Below, one piece after another: positions 1 through 9,817 of a DNA stretch of 64,000 bases (positions are counted from its first letter, which is position 1; each line of letters begins with the position of its first letter). This DNA comes from Onthophagus taurus (lineage: Eukaryota; Arthropoda; Insecta; Coleoptera; Scarabaeidae). Both the position numbers and the translations under genes were made by a program. The notes below the pieces were generated by a model. That model saw only the letters and a program-made list of their open reading frames with translations, was not told the DNA's origin and searched no databases. The stretch is from positions 24,180,001-24,244,000 of the forward strand of contig NC_091967.1 in NCBI RefSeq assembly GCF_036711975.1, in the 5' to 3' direction.

Positions 1-26
1 ATGCAACGGAAAAATATTCTATCCGC

Positions 27-136
27 TTAACACATTGGTTGCCACGTCAACTTAACGTCTTTCAGATATTATGAAATGAACGTCACTTACATATGAAAGA
101 CGTTAAGAAAAAATGACATGGCAGCCAATGTGTTAA
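27..136. mobile_element. piggyBac-type MITE (102-bp core, TTAA target duplication)
   Basis: TTAA at 27-30 and again at 133-136 flank a 102-bp core. The core begins CACATTGGTTGCCACGTCA and ends with the near-complement of the same sequence, and a second inner inverted repeat (cttaacgtctttca / tgaaagacgttaag) continues the stem. A TTAA target duplication is the hallmark of the piggyBac superfamily. There is no coding capacity, so it must have been moved by an enzyme made elsewhere. Confidence 0.7.
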
Positions 137-213
137 TAGGTGTTACATAAAATGGAGCAATGTATTTTAAAATGGTGGTATAATACTAAAAAAGTTTGGG
201 AATCGCTGATATA

Positions 214-926
214 TAGGCTGTCCGGGAATGACGTGTACAACGCAAGACCACAAGTACCTTGACCAAAAATATAATGATTTAACTCAACTTATCTATATAC
301 AAAATTGCTTAATTTAGCCGCTAGAGGGCATTGAGAATTCATGATGAATCAAAGATAGAGCGCAAAACGAGAAATACAAACACTCCTGTCAAGTTTAAGT
401 GACAAACTGTTTTTGTTTTTCAATTTTAATTAATAATACCCAGCCAACTATTAAAAAAACGTTTTTAGTTACCTTACATCACTCATTCGCGCTTGTGGGG
501 ATTTAGAAAATATTTTTTTGTAGCTTAACCGTTCACCCGACTGAAATTTTGTAAGAGAGAAAATAGTTTCTAAATTAAAGTAACTATTCAGAAAAAAAAT
601 GGTACTGTTTGTACTGGGGCTTAAAAAGATATGGATGCATAATTTATTGTCACAAAGTTTTTAAACACCCTATAATTTTCGAAATTAGAATTTATTCCAC
701 AAATAGCTGTAGTCTACTGATACAAACGCATGACCATAAAATGAATAAAATCCATCAAGGATTTTTCGACTTATTTAAAAAAAAATGTAAAAAACATATT
801 ATTATTGAAGCCCTCTAGCGGCTAAACTAAGCAATTTTGTATATAGATAAGTTGAGTTAAATCATCATATTTTTGGTTAAGGTACTTGTGGTCTTGCGTT
901 GTACACGTCATTTCCGGACACCTGTA
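214..926. mobile_element. Non-autonomous TIR element, TA flanked, about 120-bp arms
   Basis: The left arm starting about 216 (ggctgtccgggaatgacgtg) is repeated in reverse complement ending about 924. The match runs roughly 120 bp inward on each side, through the segment reading gccgctagagggc on the left and gccctctagcggc on the right. TA dinucleotides border both ends, as for Tc1/mariner-type insertion. The 69-codon frame in the loop (609-818) resembles no transposase and is probably spurious. Confidence 0.65.
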
Positions 927-954
927 GATATTATTTTGTTTTATTCTCTCAAAA

Positions 955-1708
955 TACAGGATGTCTCACGTAACTGGTTTCTTAGAACTTTTTAAGGTTC
1001 CACTATTCGTAGAGATTTGAAATTTTGGTAGCATGGGTTGTTCATTTTAAACTTTCGATCTAAAATATTTTCAAGATGGCGTGGATTAATTTCCCTATAT
1101 CAGTAAAACTACAATAAATAGGTATAGGAATGTTTATAAATAATTTGTAGAGAATTAAATTCCCTTTCTGATAGGGTAAAAAAATTCGGGGCATTCCATT
1201 TAAAATTTTCTAGACTTCTAGACTTCTAGACTTTCTAGCCATTGAATATGGAGAAACTGTAATTCAATTTTTGACCGGCCTGTATAAGATATGCTGATAC
1301 AAGAAATGACAATCTATTTGACAACATCTGACGAGTAATCGTGCCAATTTACAGGTTTTTTTAATGAACGTTAGCTGAAATATGGGCTTTTAAAGAGCAT
1401 GGTGAAATTTGGCAAAAAAACCTTAAAATCAAAATAACTCGAAAACAAAAAACGCTAGGTACCAACAACTTTTATCAAAGTCAACATATTTTTTTACGTA
1501 TAATTGAAAGGTGTAATAAAAACTATAGCATTCCATTTAAAATAACGAAGTTGTAGTCTACTTCCGGTAGACCGGAAGTGGTGGCCATCTTGAAAATATT
1601 TTAGATCGAAAGTTTAGAATGAACAACCCATGCTAACAAAATTTCAAACCTCTACGAATAGTGGAACCAAAAAAAGTTCTAACGAACCAGTTATGTGAGA
1701 CACCTGTA
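955..1708. mobile_element. Non-autonomous TIR element (family shared with 20091-20660)
   Basis: Left end tacaggatgtctcacgtaac, right end complementary to tacaggtgtctcacataac, with TA at both borders. The inverted repeats extend into about 110 bp of sequence ending near the phrase catcttgaaaatattttaga. The interior is non-coding and contains a tandem aga-cttct run at 1208-1240. A second copy of the family is found at 20091-20660 in the opposite internal orientation. The TA borders and termini suggest the IS630/Tc1/mariner superfamily. Confidence 0.65.
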
Positions 1709-2363
1709 TATTTAAAATTACAAATTATGATTTAAAATTATTTCATTTCATGAATGAACGTTAAAAAGTGATACAGTACCTATGTATAACTAAAGTTTAT
1801 ACAGTATGGGTAATATTACCGGTGATATTACGATAAAATTACATTTTTTTAGATTTCCGATAATTTTGCATGACTAGTCCGGTACATTCCGTAATCCATC
1901 AGTGTGAAAAATGTAATGGTGCCGGATTATCGAGCTTGTACTGTACTTTGAATTTGTTTCTGAAGAAAGTTATAGTGCTAGTCTTAGTTTTAGTTAATAT
2001 AATACATTAATTATAATAAAAGTATTAATAATTGTGTAAATAAAACTTCAAATTGTTGTGTTAATCTCTAATCATTCGTAAGCTGAATTTAAAATAGACC
2101 CTAACAGATTAGACAACCCAAAATACTAATAGTACAATATATCCATTTCACTTTAACATTATAAATCTTAATCGCTCTTTCTCACTTCATTTCCAATAAT
2201 GTTGCAGTCAGTACCCGGTCTGCGCGTAACATCCATCTAATACTAAAAGTAAATGAGGGGCTTCCGTCTCAAGGTCACGGCTACATTCACTGTGTTATAA
2301 TGCATCTGATTAATAAATTGTCAAAATTACAAATAAATTACGTCCAAGTGAATCGCTAAAAAC
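1709..2363. other. AT-rich intergenic stretch upstream of the FRS2-like gene
   Basis: No convincing coding region, TIR or RNA gene. The last 150 bases are less AT-rich and may hold the promoter and first exon of the gene at 2603. No core promoter element can be assigned with confidence. Confidence 0.4.
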
Positions 2364-2441
2364 ATGCAGCGACAGCTTCAACGTCTTATTCCAGTCGGAA
2401 AGATGGTCTACGATTTACAAATTTCGCCAGGACACCACTGA
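2364..2441 (+). CDS. Possible upstream ORF in the FRS2-like 5' leader (25 codons)
   Basis: A short open frame, ATG at 2364 to TGA at 2439-2441, begins M-Q-R-Q-L-Q-R and ends just before a GTACGT sequence that looks like a splice donor at 2447. If the leader model is right, the gene carries one uORF that could lower translation. The frame is short enough to occur by chance. Confidence 0.25.
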   Translation: MQRQLQRLIPVGKMVYDLQISPGHH

Positions 2442-2446
2442 ATCAC

Positions 2447-2577
2447 GTACGTTTTTAGTTTTAACCTTGACATTTGTTTATTTACATAATCCAACTTGTA
2501 GGTAAATCCCAAAAAAGAGAAGTGTATTTGTTTTTCCTCCTTTATTTTTCATTGAAAAGAAAGAAAATTAAACACAG
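2447..2577 (+). other. Putative 131-bp intron in the 5' leader of the FRS2-like gene
   Basis: Donor CAC|GTACGT at 2447. A pyrimidine-rich tract (tttgtttttcctcc and following) leads towards an acceptor reading aaacacag, ending at 2577, 25 bases before the ATG at 2603. The arrangement fits a small insect 5'-UTR intron. It is inferred only from splice-site appearance and the lack of other explanation for the pyrimidine tract. Confidence 0.35.
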
Positions 2578-2602
2578 TTCGAGTTAATATCGGAATATTG
2601 AT

Positions 2603-3766
2603 ATGGGTTGTGTTAGTAGTCGAACAGATATAAACGATTTACATCCGAATGTGTTCCAAGTAATCAATGTGGATGAACATGGACATGTTATAAGTCCAGG
2701 GAGGTTGGAAATAACAGAAACCGAATTGGTACTTCATCAAAAAAAGAAACAACCAACTAGATGGCCTTTGAAATGTTTGAGGAAGTACGGTTTTGATTCT
2801 GAAGTGTTTAGTTTTGAATGTGGGAGACGGTGCCCAACGGGAGCAGGTATTTATGCATTTCAATGTCGCCGTGCTGAGTTTTTGTTCAATATGGTTCAGC
2901 AAAGTATACAATCGAGGAATTTAAACGACGACAACCATATTAATTTAATAAACGACTTTTCTAACCCACTTCCTGTAACAACTACGGTTATACAACAACG
3001 TAGACTTTCCTCCTCTCAACCGGAAGGTTATTTAAATCCAACCCCCGCGCCTTCAGTTCGTTCTCATCCTAGTTTAAGTCGACCCGGTTCTATTACAAGT
3101 AACGGTCCGATCTCACCACCCGTGATATCCCCATTATCAGTGGACGAACGAAATAATAATAAACGCGATAGTTTAGTATTTGAACAACATTCGTATACAA
3201 ATAATCCAATCATTGAAGAAACCCCAGCTTATATCAACATTAACCCCACAAATGTAACTGAAAATTACGTGAATCTACCAAATAATATCACTTCAAATCT
3301 AATAATACAAAGTACAGAAACAAATCATTTATACATGAACATTACTTGCGATAATCCGGAAGCTACGCCAATTTTAATAAATAATACCAAAGAGTTTTCA
3401 TTAGAAGAAATGCATTGTTATGCAAATATTGATCCGAACGATTTGGAGTCGTTGAAATCATCAACAGTGTTGGTTGATTCCCACCATCAGAGCGTGCCGG
3501 CCACTCCGACTTCTTTAAATTCATCTCCTGCGTTTAAAGAAGTGAATTACGCGGAACTTGATTTAGTTCCTAGTAAAGATAACGCGCCCGATAGTCCGAG
3601 TACGGTACAAAAAAGTTACGTTACGATTGATTTTAATAAAACGACGGCTCTTTCACAATCGGTTAATCCTCGAATTGAAATAGAGGAAGGTAGTCGTAAA
3701 ACAAGACATAACTCGACTATCAACGATGTAATGCCAACGCGACATAGTAATTCGCTCAGTGATTAA
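2603..3766 (+). CDS. FRS2/FRS3-like FGF receptor docking protein, 387 aa
   Basis: Membrane-anchored adaptor predicted to couple FGF-type receptor tyrosine kinases to Ras/MAPK. The protein opens MGCVSS, a classic N-myristoylation signal. Residues about 15-107 form an IRS-type PTB domain (VFQVINVDEHGHVISPGRLE, then RWPLKCLRKYGFDSEVFSFECGRRCPTGAGIYAFQC), strongly FRS2-like. The tail is disordered, Ser/Pro/Asn-rich, and carries six YxN motifs expected to bind the Grb2 SH2 domain when phosphorylated: Tyr143, 198, 210, 222, 244 and 273. YAEL at 316 and YVTI at 339 are ITIM/SHP2-like. It is shorter than vertebrate FRS2 (about 500 aa), all length lost from the tail. The frame is unbroken with an in-frame ATG at the myristoyl site, so the start is secure. 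Drosophila uses Stumps/Dof for this role, so retention of an FRS2-type protein is informative. Confidence 0.9.
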   Translation: MGCVSSRTDINDLHPNVFQVINVDEHGHVISPGRLEITETELVLHQKKKQPTRWPLKCLRKYGFDSEVFSFECGRRCPTGAGIYAFQCRRAEFLFNMVQQSIQSRNLNDDNHINLINDFSNPLPVTTTVIQQRRLSSSQPEGYLNPTPAPSVRSHPSLSRPGSITSNGPISPPVISPLSVDERNNNKRDSLVFEQHSYTNNPIIEETPAYININPTNVTENYVNLPNNITSNLIIQSTETNHLYMNITCDNPEATPILINNTKEFSLEEMHCYANIDPNDLESLKSSTVLVDSHHQSVPATPTSLNSSPAFKEVNYAELDLVPSKDNAPDSPSTVQKSYVTIDFNKTTALSQSVNPRIEIEEGSRKTRHNSTINDVMPTRHSNSLSD

Positions 3767-4490
3767 AAGGGAAATGATTTCTCTAAAGAGGCTATTTTTA
3801 TTTTATTAATTATGTTTGGGTAACCACTTTTAGTTTTTAAATTTAACCAGTATTCATTTTGCCAATAATAATAAAAAATTCTTTTAATATAGCACAAAAT
3901 ATCAATACAAAAATTGTTAATAGAATAAAAGTGGTTATCCATTTTGCCATATGAAACATTTGTAACCCGCGAAAGAAGATAAACCCCGTGCCAAATATCT
4001 AAATAGATGATGCCAAAGCGAAAGGAACCCCTACCAAAGATTTTTATACTCGGATCTTGCCAAATAAAAAAAAATTATTTCATCACGTGATAATTTTTTT
4101 ACATGATTATCATAGCGCGACGTTATTTTTTTATTTATTTTTTTGTTTTATTTCTTTTTTAATGTTACGAATGTGTTACGCAATACAAATTGACGAATGA
4201 GTAAAGGAATTGATTATTTTTTTTAAATATTTCTTTATAAAATATGTATTAGAGGAGGATATGTATTGTTTATTTTTACTTTTAGCGAGTAGAGTAATAT
4301 TGTACCAAAGATATTTTTGATTGCTGTTAATGTTAAGAACTTAAGAGAAATGTTTATAAATAAGAGTAACGATTGTTTAATAAGATATATGAATATATGT
4401 TATTGTATTCAAGTTTAAAGAAAAGAACAACAAAATAGAATTATATAGAATATATTTAATTTTTAATAAATATTTTTCATGTAAAATTAT
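3767..4490 (+). other. Probable 3' UTR of the FRS2-like gene
   Basis: AT-rich non-coding sequence directly after the TAA stop. It holds several AATAAA-like signals; the most distal clear one is in the phrase ttttaataaatatttttcatg near 4466, giving a plausible cleavage site about 4485-4495. The exact polyadenylation site cannot be fixed from sequence alone. Confidence 0.4.
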
Positions 4491-4674
4491 GTTGTCTTTA
4501 CTCAATTCTTTGTCGTCATACCTTGAATTTTAAATTAGGATAAGAACAGTGGGTTTCTAGGAACATACAGAGATTTATTAAATTACCAGTTTAAGTTTGT
4601 TTTCTGCCAAAAAACCTTCCACTATGGAATTTTAAGAGAAGGTGTATTTTTGCGACGGCTACGGGCAGCTCTAA

Positions 4675-5708
4675 AGCGGCCCATACACGACGACGTGTGT
4701 AGGGAAGCGCCAGCACTCATGCGACGGCATCGGCGACGGATTCAAGACCGTGGCAGGCTCCGGCGCCTTGCAAGAGTCAACGTGTATGGGATTGCGACGT
4801 GCATACGACACCGAAAGTATCGCTTTAGTTTATTTCCAACGTCCATCGAAATGGCATCGTTCGGCGAAAAAGAATTTTGGAAAAAATTTATAAACCTATA
4901 TAGAATGTATCTATCCATGTTTATGGGACTCAAAATCAAAAAATTACAGAAACTGAATAACTACCGCCATAAATGAGCCTGTAAAATTGTCTGGCAGTAT
5001 TTAGCTTTCTGCCAGCAATATTTAATTTTCTACAAGCAGTATTAGTATTCTGGAACCAATTTATAGTCTATTGATAGCAGTACCTAGCCTTGTGTAAACA
5101 ATATCTATCTTTTTAAGCAGTTTTTAGTATTGCATAGGTAGTATTTGTCTTCCGCAAGGGATTTTTGATCGTCTATAGGAAGTAATAGTCTTCTGCAAGC
5201 AGTATTAGTATTCTGGAACCAATTCCTTGGCTATTGGTAGCAGTACCTAGCCTTCCATAAACAATATCTATCTTCTGCAAACAGTTTCTAGTATTGTATA
5301 GGTAGTATTTGTCTTCCGCAAGGAGTTTTTAGCCTTTTGCTGGCAGTATTTAGTCTTCTACAAGTAGTATTGGTATTCTGCAACCAATTTGTAGTCTATT
5401 GGTAGCAGTTATTAGGTTTCTATAGACGATATCTATCTTTTTAAGCAGTTTCTAGTAGTGTATAGGTAGTATTTGTCCTCTATAGGAAGTATTTAGTCTT
5501 CTGCAATTGGTATTGGTATTCTGCAGCCAATTTCTTGGCTACTGTCTGGCCAGATATGCATTGGTGTAGGTCCGTCGATAGCGGTTAAAGAAGTGCGGTA
5601 CGACGCCACAAGAGTCTACGTGTGTAGGCCGTTAAAATCCGTCGCATGCGACGACTCTTGCGGCGGCTTCGGCGGCACCGCCGCAAGAGTCATCGTGTAT
5701 GGGCCGCT
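4675..5708. mobile_element. PIF/Harbinger-like non-autonomous element with internal satellite
   Basis: The ends AGCGGCCCATACACGA (from 4675) and its complement (to 5708) are flanked by TAA on both sides (4672-4674 and 5709-5711), a TWA-type 3-bp target duplication typical of PIF/Harbinger. The outer 130 bp on each side are strikingly GC-rich in an AT-rich region and full of gacg/gcgg palindromes such as gtcgcatgcgac. The middle is a tandem array (5013-5560). There is no transposase; the 108-codon frame at 4650-4976 crosses the TIR and is spurious. Confidence 0.65.
5013..5560. repeat. About 165-bp tandem repeat, three to four units
   Basis: The phrase att(a/g)gtattctg recurs at 5041, 5204, 5369 and 5512, spacing 163, 165 and 143 bp. 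Each unit is itself built of diverged copies of a roughly 25-bp phrase like gcagtatttagtcttctgca. The array is internal to the TIR element 4675-5708. A diverged stretch of the same motif occurs at 18870-19060. Confidence 0.7.
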
Positions 5709-5754
5709 TAAGACCTAATATAATTACAGCAGAGTAGATTAGTTCTCTACCAAA

Positions 5755-5970
5755 AGTTGAACATTTGGGTTGGCGTGAAATACATTTTTAGAAAAGAATG
5801 CTGATAGTTGAGATTTTCCATTGATGGTTTGTATTAAAATAGCTCCCATACCTGTGTTGGATGCATCAGTTGACAATGACAGGGTAGCATGTGAAGAGGG
5901 ATGTCCTAGAATAATAGATTTTGACAGAACATCTTTGACTGAAAAAAAAGCGTTGTCGTATTACAGTGTC
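5755..5970 (-). pseudogene. Ty3/gypsy reverse transcriptase/RNase H fragment
   Basis: Read on the minus strand, one frame shows the RT-to-RNase H junction typical of Ty3/gypsy polyproteins: a KDVLSKS-like thumb end, GHPSS, then the RNase H start LSTDASNTGMGAILIQ with its catalytic Asp, and AFFSKN. Only about 65 codons survive, bounded by stops. Its orientation matches the integrase fragment at 7836-8480, but the order of the two (integrase upstream of RNase H) is wrong for one intact gypsy element. Confidence 0.7.
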
Positions 5971-6420
5971 CAAGAAGTTGATGAGATCGTTTATTGTTTT
6001 TGATAGTGAAGTGATTTTGAAAGTGTACAAGGGATGAAAAAAGTGTTTAGGTCTAGTTTTAGTTTAATTAACACCAAGCCGTGAAAGCCTTCTCACTTAG
6101 ATTAATTATTAATGAAAAGGAAATTTATATCTAATTTTGATATATTTCTTGATTTGGTTTAAAAAATGTTGAAATGTTGAAAAAATCAAATATCCTTAAA
6201 ATATGAATCAAAAAAAAAAATTTTTGTAAAGTGGGATTTCTGGCGATTCACTGATAGTATGAAACTGCATTCATGTTTTTATGGGCTTCCCAGCTTGTTT
6301 CCGGGGAATACCCTTTCTACCCATTCCTGCAACTCTACTTGACCACGTATTTCAGTTTAGCTTCATTACTTGTGTTGTATGCTTCATAGTCATTTCTATT
6401 AGAGCTTGTTGTTTTGAACG

Positions 6421-7660
6421 CTATGAGTGCTATTCCGAAAATACGTGCTCCAAAGAACCTTACCGAAGAGGAGACGTTGATGCTACTGGATAATGATGAT
6501 CCAGAATTCGACGATTTTCTGCAAGAAGGATGAAGACTAGGATGATAAAATAGTTTAGATGAAATTGATGGCGCAGCGAAAGATAGTTAGAAGATCTCGA
6601 ACAAATATATTGAATGTTACTCCTACCTACAGTTCTGAAATTTCTAGCATCAGAGATGCATTTTTCCTGTTTATTACGCCATAAATTATAAATATTATTG
6701 TAACCGAAACAAACCGTAAGGCTACATACTTCTACGAAGTATTTAATGCTGGCAACCCTTTGAAACCAAAAACATTTGTTCCAAGAAGTAATAATGAAAT
6801 ATTGGCCTATATTGGAGTTTTATTTACAATTGGTGCTTTAAAAAGTAGTAAGGAATCTGTCGACATGTTATGAAGTACCGATCCTGCCTACCCTAGAGCT
6901 ATCGTATCAGCTATGTCTCAAAATCGTTACCACGAACTCACGCGATTTCTTCGTTTTGATAATTTCGAAACTAGAGAAGAAAAAAGAGAAAACGACAAAC
7001 TGGTTGCGATTTGAGAGATATTTGATATACATTTGTTGCAAAATGTAAAATTTGCTATAATCTAGTTGCCCATAAATGCGTAAATCTCCACTCCGTGTGT
7101 ATATGAAAAGCAAACCTGCAAAATACGGGATCAAGATTTGGACCGTGGTAGACTGCGATTCTGCATACATAATAAATATGCAGGTATATCTGGGTATAGC
7201 TATGTCTTAGGTAAAATTATCTGAGTATGAATTGTGTGCATATTCTTTTTAGAAAAAATGACTAAGCAGCCAGAAAAGAACCAAGAAGAAAGAGTGGTAC
7301 TAGACTTAGTAAACCACTTACCAGCAGGACATCGAATAACTACTGATAATTTTTTCACGAGCCTGCAATTATCGGATAAACTTTAGCTGATGGGAATGAC
7401 CCTCTGCGGTACCCTGAGGAAAAATAAAGCGTTCATACCAAACGAATTGCTTCGTAGACCATATAAACCTATAAATTCTTTTATGTTTGTGTACAGAGAC
7501 AATCGTACTCTGGTATCATACGTGCCAAAAAAAATAAAGCAGTAAACAATATTCAACACAAAGACCAATAGATGGCCCATGGCCCTCTGTTATCAGATTC
7601 TAGATATAGCTGCCATCAATGCATTCAAGGTATGGATGATCGCTAATCCCGGATGAAAAC
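6421..7660 (+). pseudogene. Broken piggyBac transposase
   Basis: Separate frames on the plus strand line up in order with the piggyBac (DDE_Tnp_1_7) transposase. There is an acidic N-terminal segment (about 6453-6530, LLDNDDPEFDDFLQEG) and the central block GNPLKPKTFVPRSNNEILAYIG (about 6750-6830). Next come SMSQNRYHELTRFLRFDN-like sequence (6900-6970), the KPAKYGIKIW block followed by VDCDSAYI (7110-7170), and DNFFTS followed by the GTLRKNK block (7340-7430). In-frame stops and frameshifts interrupt every segment, so no enzyme is made. No TTAA-flanked TIRs were identified. It lies between two gypsy fragments of opposite orientation. Confidence 0.75.
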
Positions 7661-7835
7661 GAAATTTGATTTGTGAAAGTCTTTATGAATAAAAGATTTT
7701 AGTAAAAAAATCTAATAAATAGAATGAAAAGACGTATTGACAGGCTTTAATTTGGAAAAAATGTCTCTTAAACTGGAGATTAAATAAACTCATAATTTTA
7801 GTAGGTATGAAGAACTCTCCAGGAAGTCTTAGTGG

Positions 7836-8480
7836 TTATTCGTAAAGCAGTTGTGCTGAGGAGCAACCTAGATCTTCCTTAAGAGATGTTCTTAATCCTA
7901 GTAAGATGAGGGGTAGATTGTTGTTCCAACTAGTAGTGTCTCCTTTAGCGATGATAGCTGTCTTCAATGATCGATGAAATCGTTCTAACATTCCATTTGC
8001 TTGAGGATGGAAAGATGGTGTGTGTATTTGTCGTGTGCCGAGTAATGTATTAAATTTTGAAAAAAGTTTGATTCGAATTGCCATCCCTGCTCATGTATTA
8101 TTGTGATAGGTCGGAAAAGTGTGTTCGTTATAGTAGAAGATGTGATATCTTTTAGCGGAAAAGCTTCTGGCCATCGAATGAAGCGTTCGATAACTATAAG
8201 TACATAACTACAACCTAGGGACGGAGTGAGTGGTCCAATCAAGTCGATATGTACATGATCAAATCTAATTTTAGGAATTTTGATGATTGATGATTTTGTA
8301 TGTTTTTGGGTCATTGCTTGTTGACACTTTCAGCAGGTTTTAGTCCAAACATGAATTTGCTTTTTGTCATTTGCCATTTTGGAATCTTGACTAAACAGGC
8401 TATCTTTTAAAATTACTTGCCAAGTGTTTTGTACTACTCCTTTGTTTAGAAATCGTGTGTCAAACTTAATAGACATAAAT
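7836..8480 (-). pseudogene. Ty3/gypsy integrase fragment
   Basis: Minus-strand frames show the integrase N-terminal zinc-binding end (WTKTC..KCQQA near 8310-8340), then the catalytic core opening with RFDHVHIDLIGPL. After a frameshift near 8060 comes the conserved HPQANGMLERFHRSLK and LRTSLKEDLGCS region. The second Cys of the zinc motif is next to a stop, and the core is split over two frames, so it is dead. It looks like part of an LTR retrotransposon of the Ty3/gypsy group; no LTRs were found around it. Confidence 0.75.
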
Positions 8481-9817
8481 TCTTTCAACCTTAACTTGAT
8501 CAAACTAATTTTTTTTCTCGCAAAACTAACGACTTTTGTTGTTTATTTGTGACTTCTAGTAGCATGGTTAGTAAGGATTACATTATCAAAAATCACTATT
8601 AAATTGCGAAAAGTTCTGGCCATAGTACATAAAGATATGATCTACGGGAAAGATTTTAACATTTTCAAAAATATGTCTATTACCAGAACTGGTATGGGTT
8701 GACTTCATCCGGTACCCGCTTGACATAGAGTTTCGGGACATCTGTATGGCGGCATCCTCTCAATTTTGGCGAATTGTTCCATTATTTTGCATAAGATTGT
8801 GATCAATTCCTAAGTTAGCTGTCAGAACCCTTACGTCTAGTATTCGTGAGGGGACAAATGCTTTATTTAATAATTCCTTTGTGTTACAGAATGTGTATTA
8901 GATTGTTTCATATGTGGGAAAAAGTTATTACTTATTCTCATCTCATTTCTGGCGTAAAACTCAATTAATAGTTCGCCCTTATCGTTAATAATAATTAACT
9001 CGTTATGTTTTTTTTTTTCTTATTATTGATTCAATAATAATAATTAACACTTAGATCAACCAGTAAACTACTTTGTAATGAAAATTAATTGGAAGTTGTC
9101 TCTTTGGAATGTATCTGTCTCAAAAAATTAGAAATCTTTTTTTTTGTACACTGATTTTGTACTGTATTTTTGAACTGAATAAATTAAATTGAATGATACT
9201 ATTTTCTGTACTAAAGTTGATGGAATCATACATTTGGAGAAATTTGTGGACCAACTTTCTTCTAAATTATGTAAATATGTCTATACCAGCAAATTTATAT
9301 TGCCTTATATTGACTTATTTTTGTTTAAAAAAATTAAGATGTCTTAATGATACAATTAGCGACGTTGATGAGATCTTTTATATGCTCCAATAGAGAGAAG
9401 TAATACATACAATTTAAATTCAATTTCCAATAATTTATTGTTATTAACAAAACATAGAACCTAAAAAAATGAAAATTATGAAACATGACTGATTGTGAGA
9501 TAATAAAGAGACGCGTGCCACAGCGTAATATTCTTTCTGAGTACAATTATTCTTTTTTTCTAATAAACAAATCAGAAATAGTTTTATCTAAAAGTGTTTT
9601 AATATGCAACCTTCTGCTGGATACTGGATTTATCATTATTTTAATCAGTAATATAAGTATGGCTAGGATATACCACAAAACAATCTAAAATTATTTTTAA
9701 TTGAAATGCGTTAAAAAAGATTGATTTTATTATCATCAAAAAGTTCCATTTTTATCCATTATCAATTAAAATTAAGAATATTAAAAGTGATATACTGAAA
9801 AAAGTGTTCTTCACTTA
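8481..9817. other. AT-rich spacer, no gene recognised
   Basis: Between the gypsy fragment and the stop codon of BAP60. It holds only short, unsupported frames (9193-9393 and 9485-9688) with no recognisable domain. The proximal part, about 9700-9817, is presumably BAP60 3' UTR on the minus strand. Confidence 0.4.

Noticed and set aside
609..818. 69-codon plus-strand frame
   Set aside because: Lies in the loop of a TIR element; composition is AT-driven and no domain is visible.
2639..2911. 90-codon minus-strand frame
   Set aside because: Antisense to the FRS2-like PTB domain.
4650..4976. 108-codon Arg-rich plus-strand frame
   Set aside because: It runs across the GC-rich end of the PIF/Harbinger-like element; Arg richness comes from the cgacgg palindromes, not from a protein.
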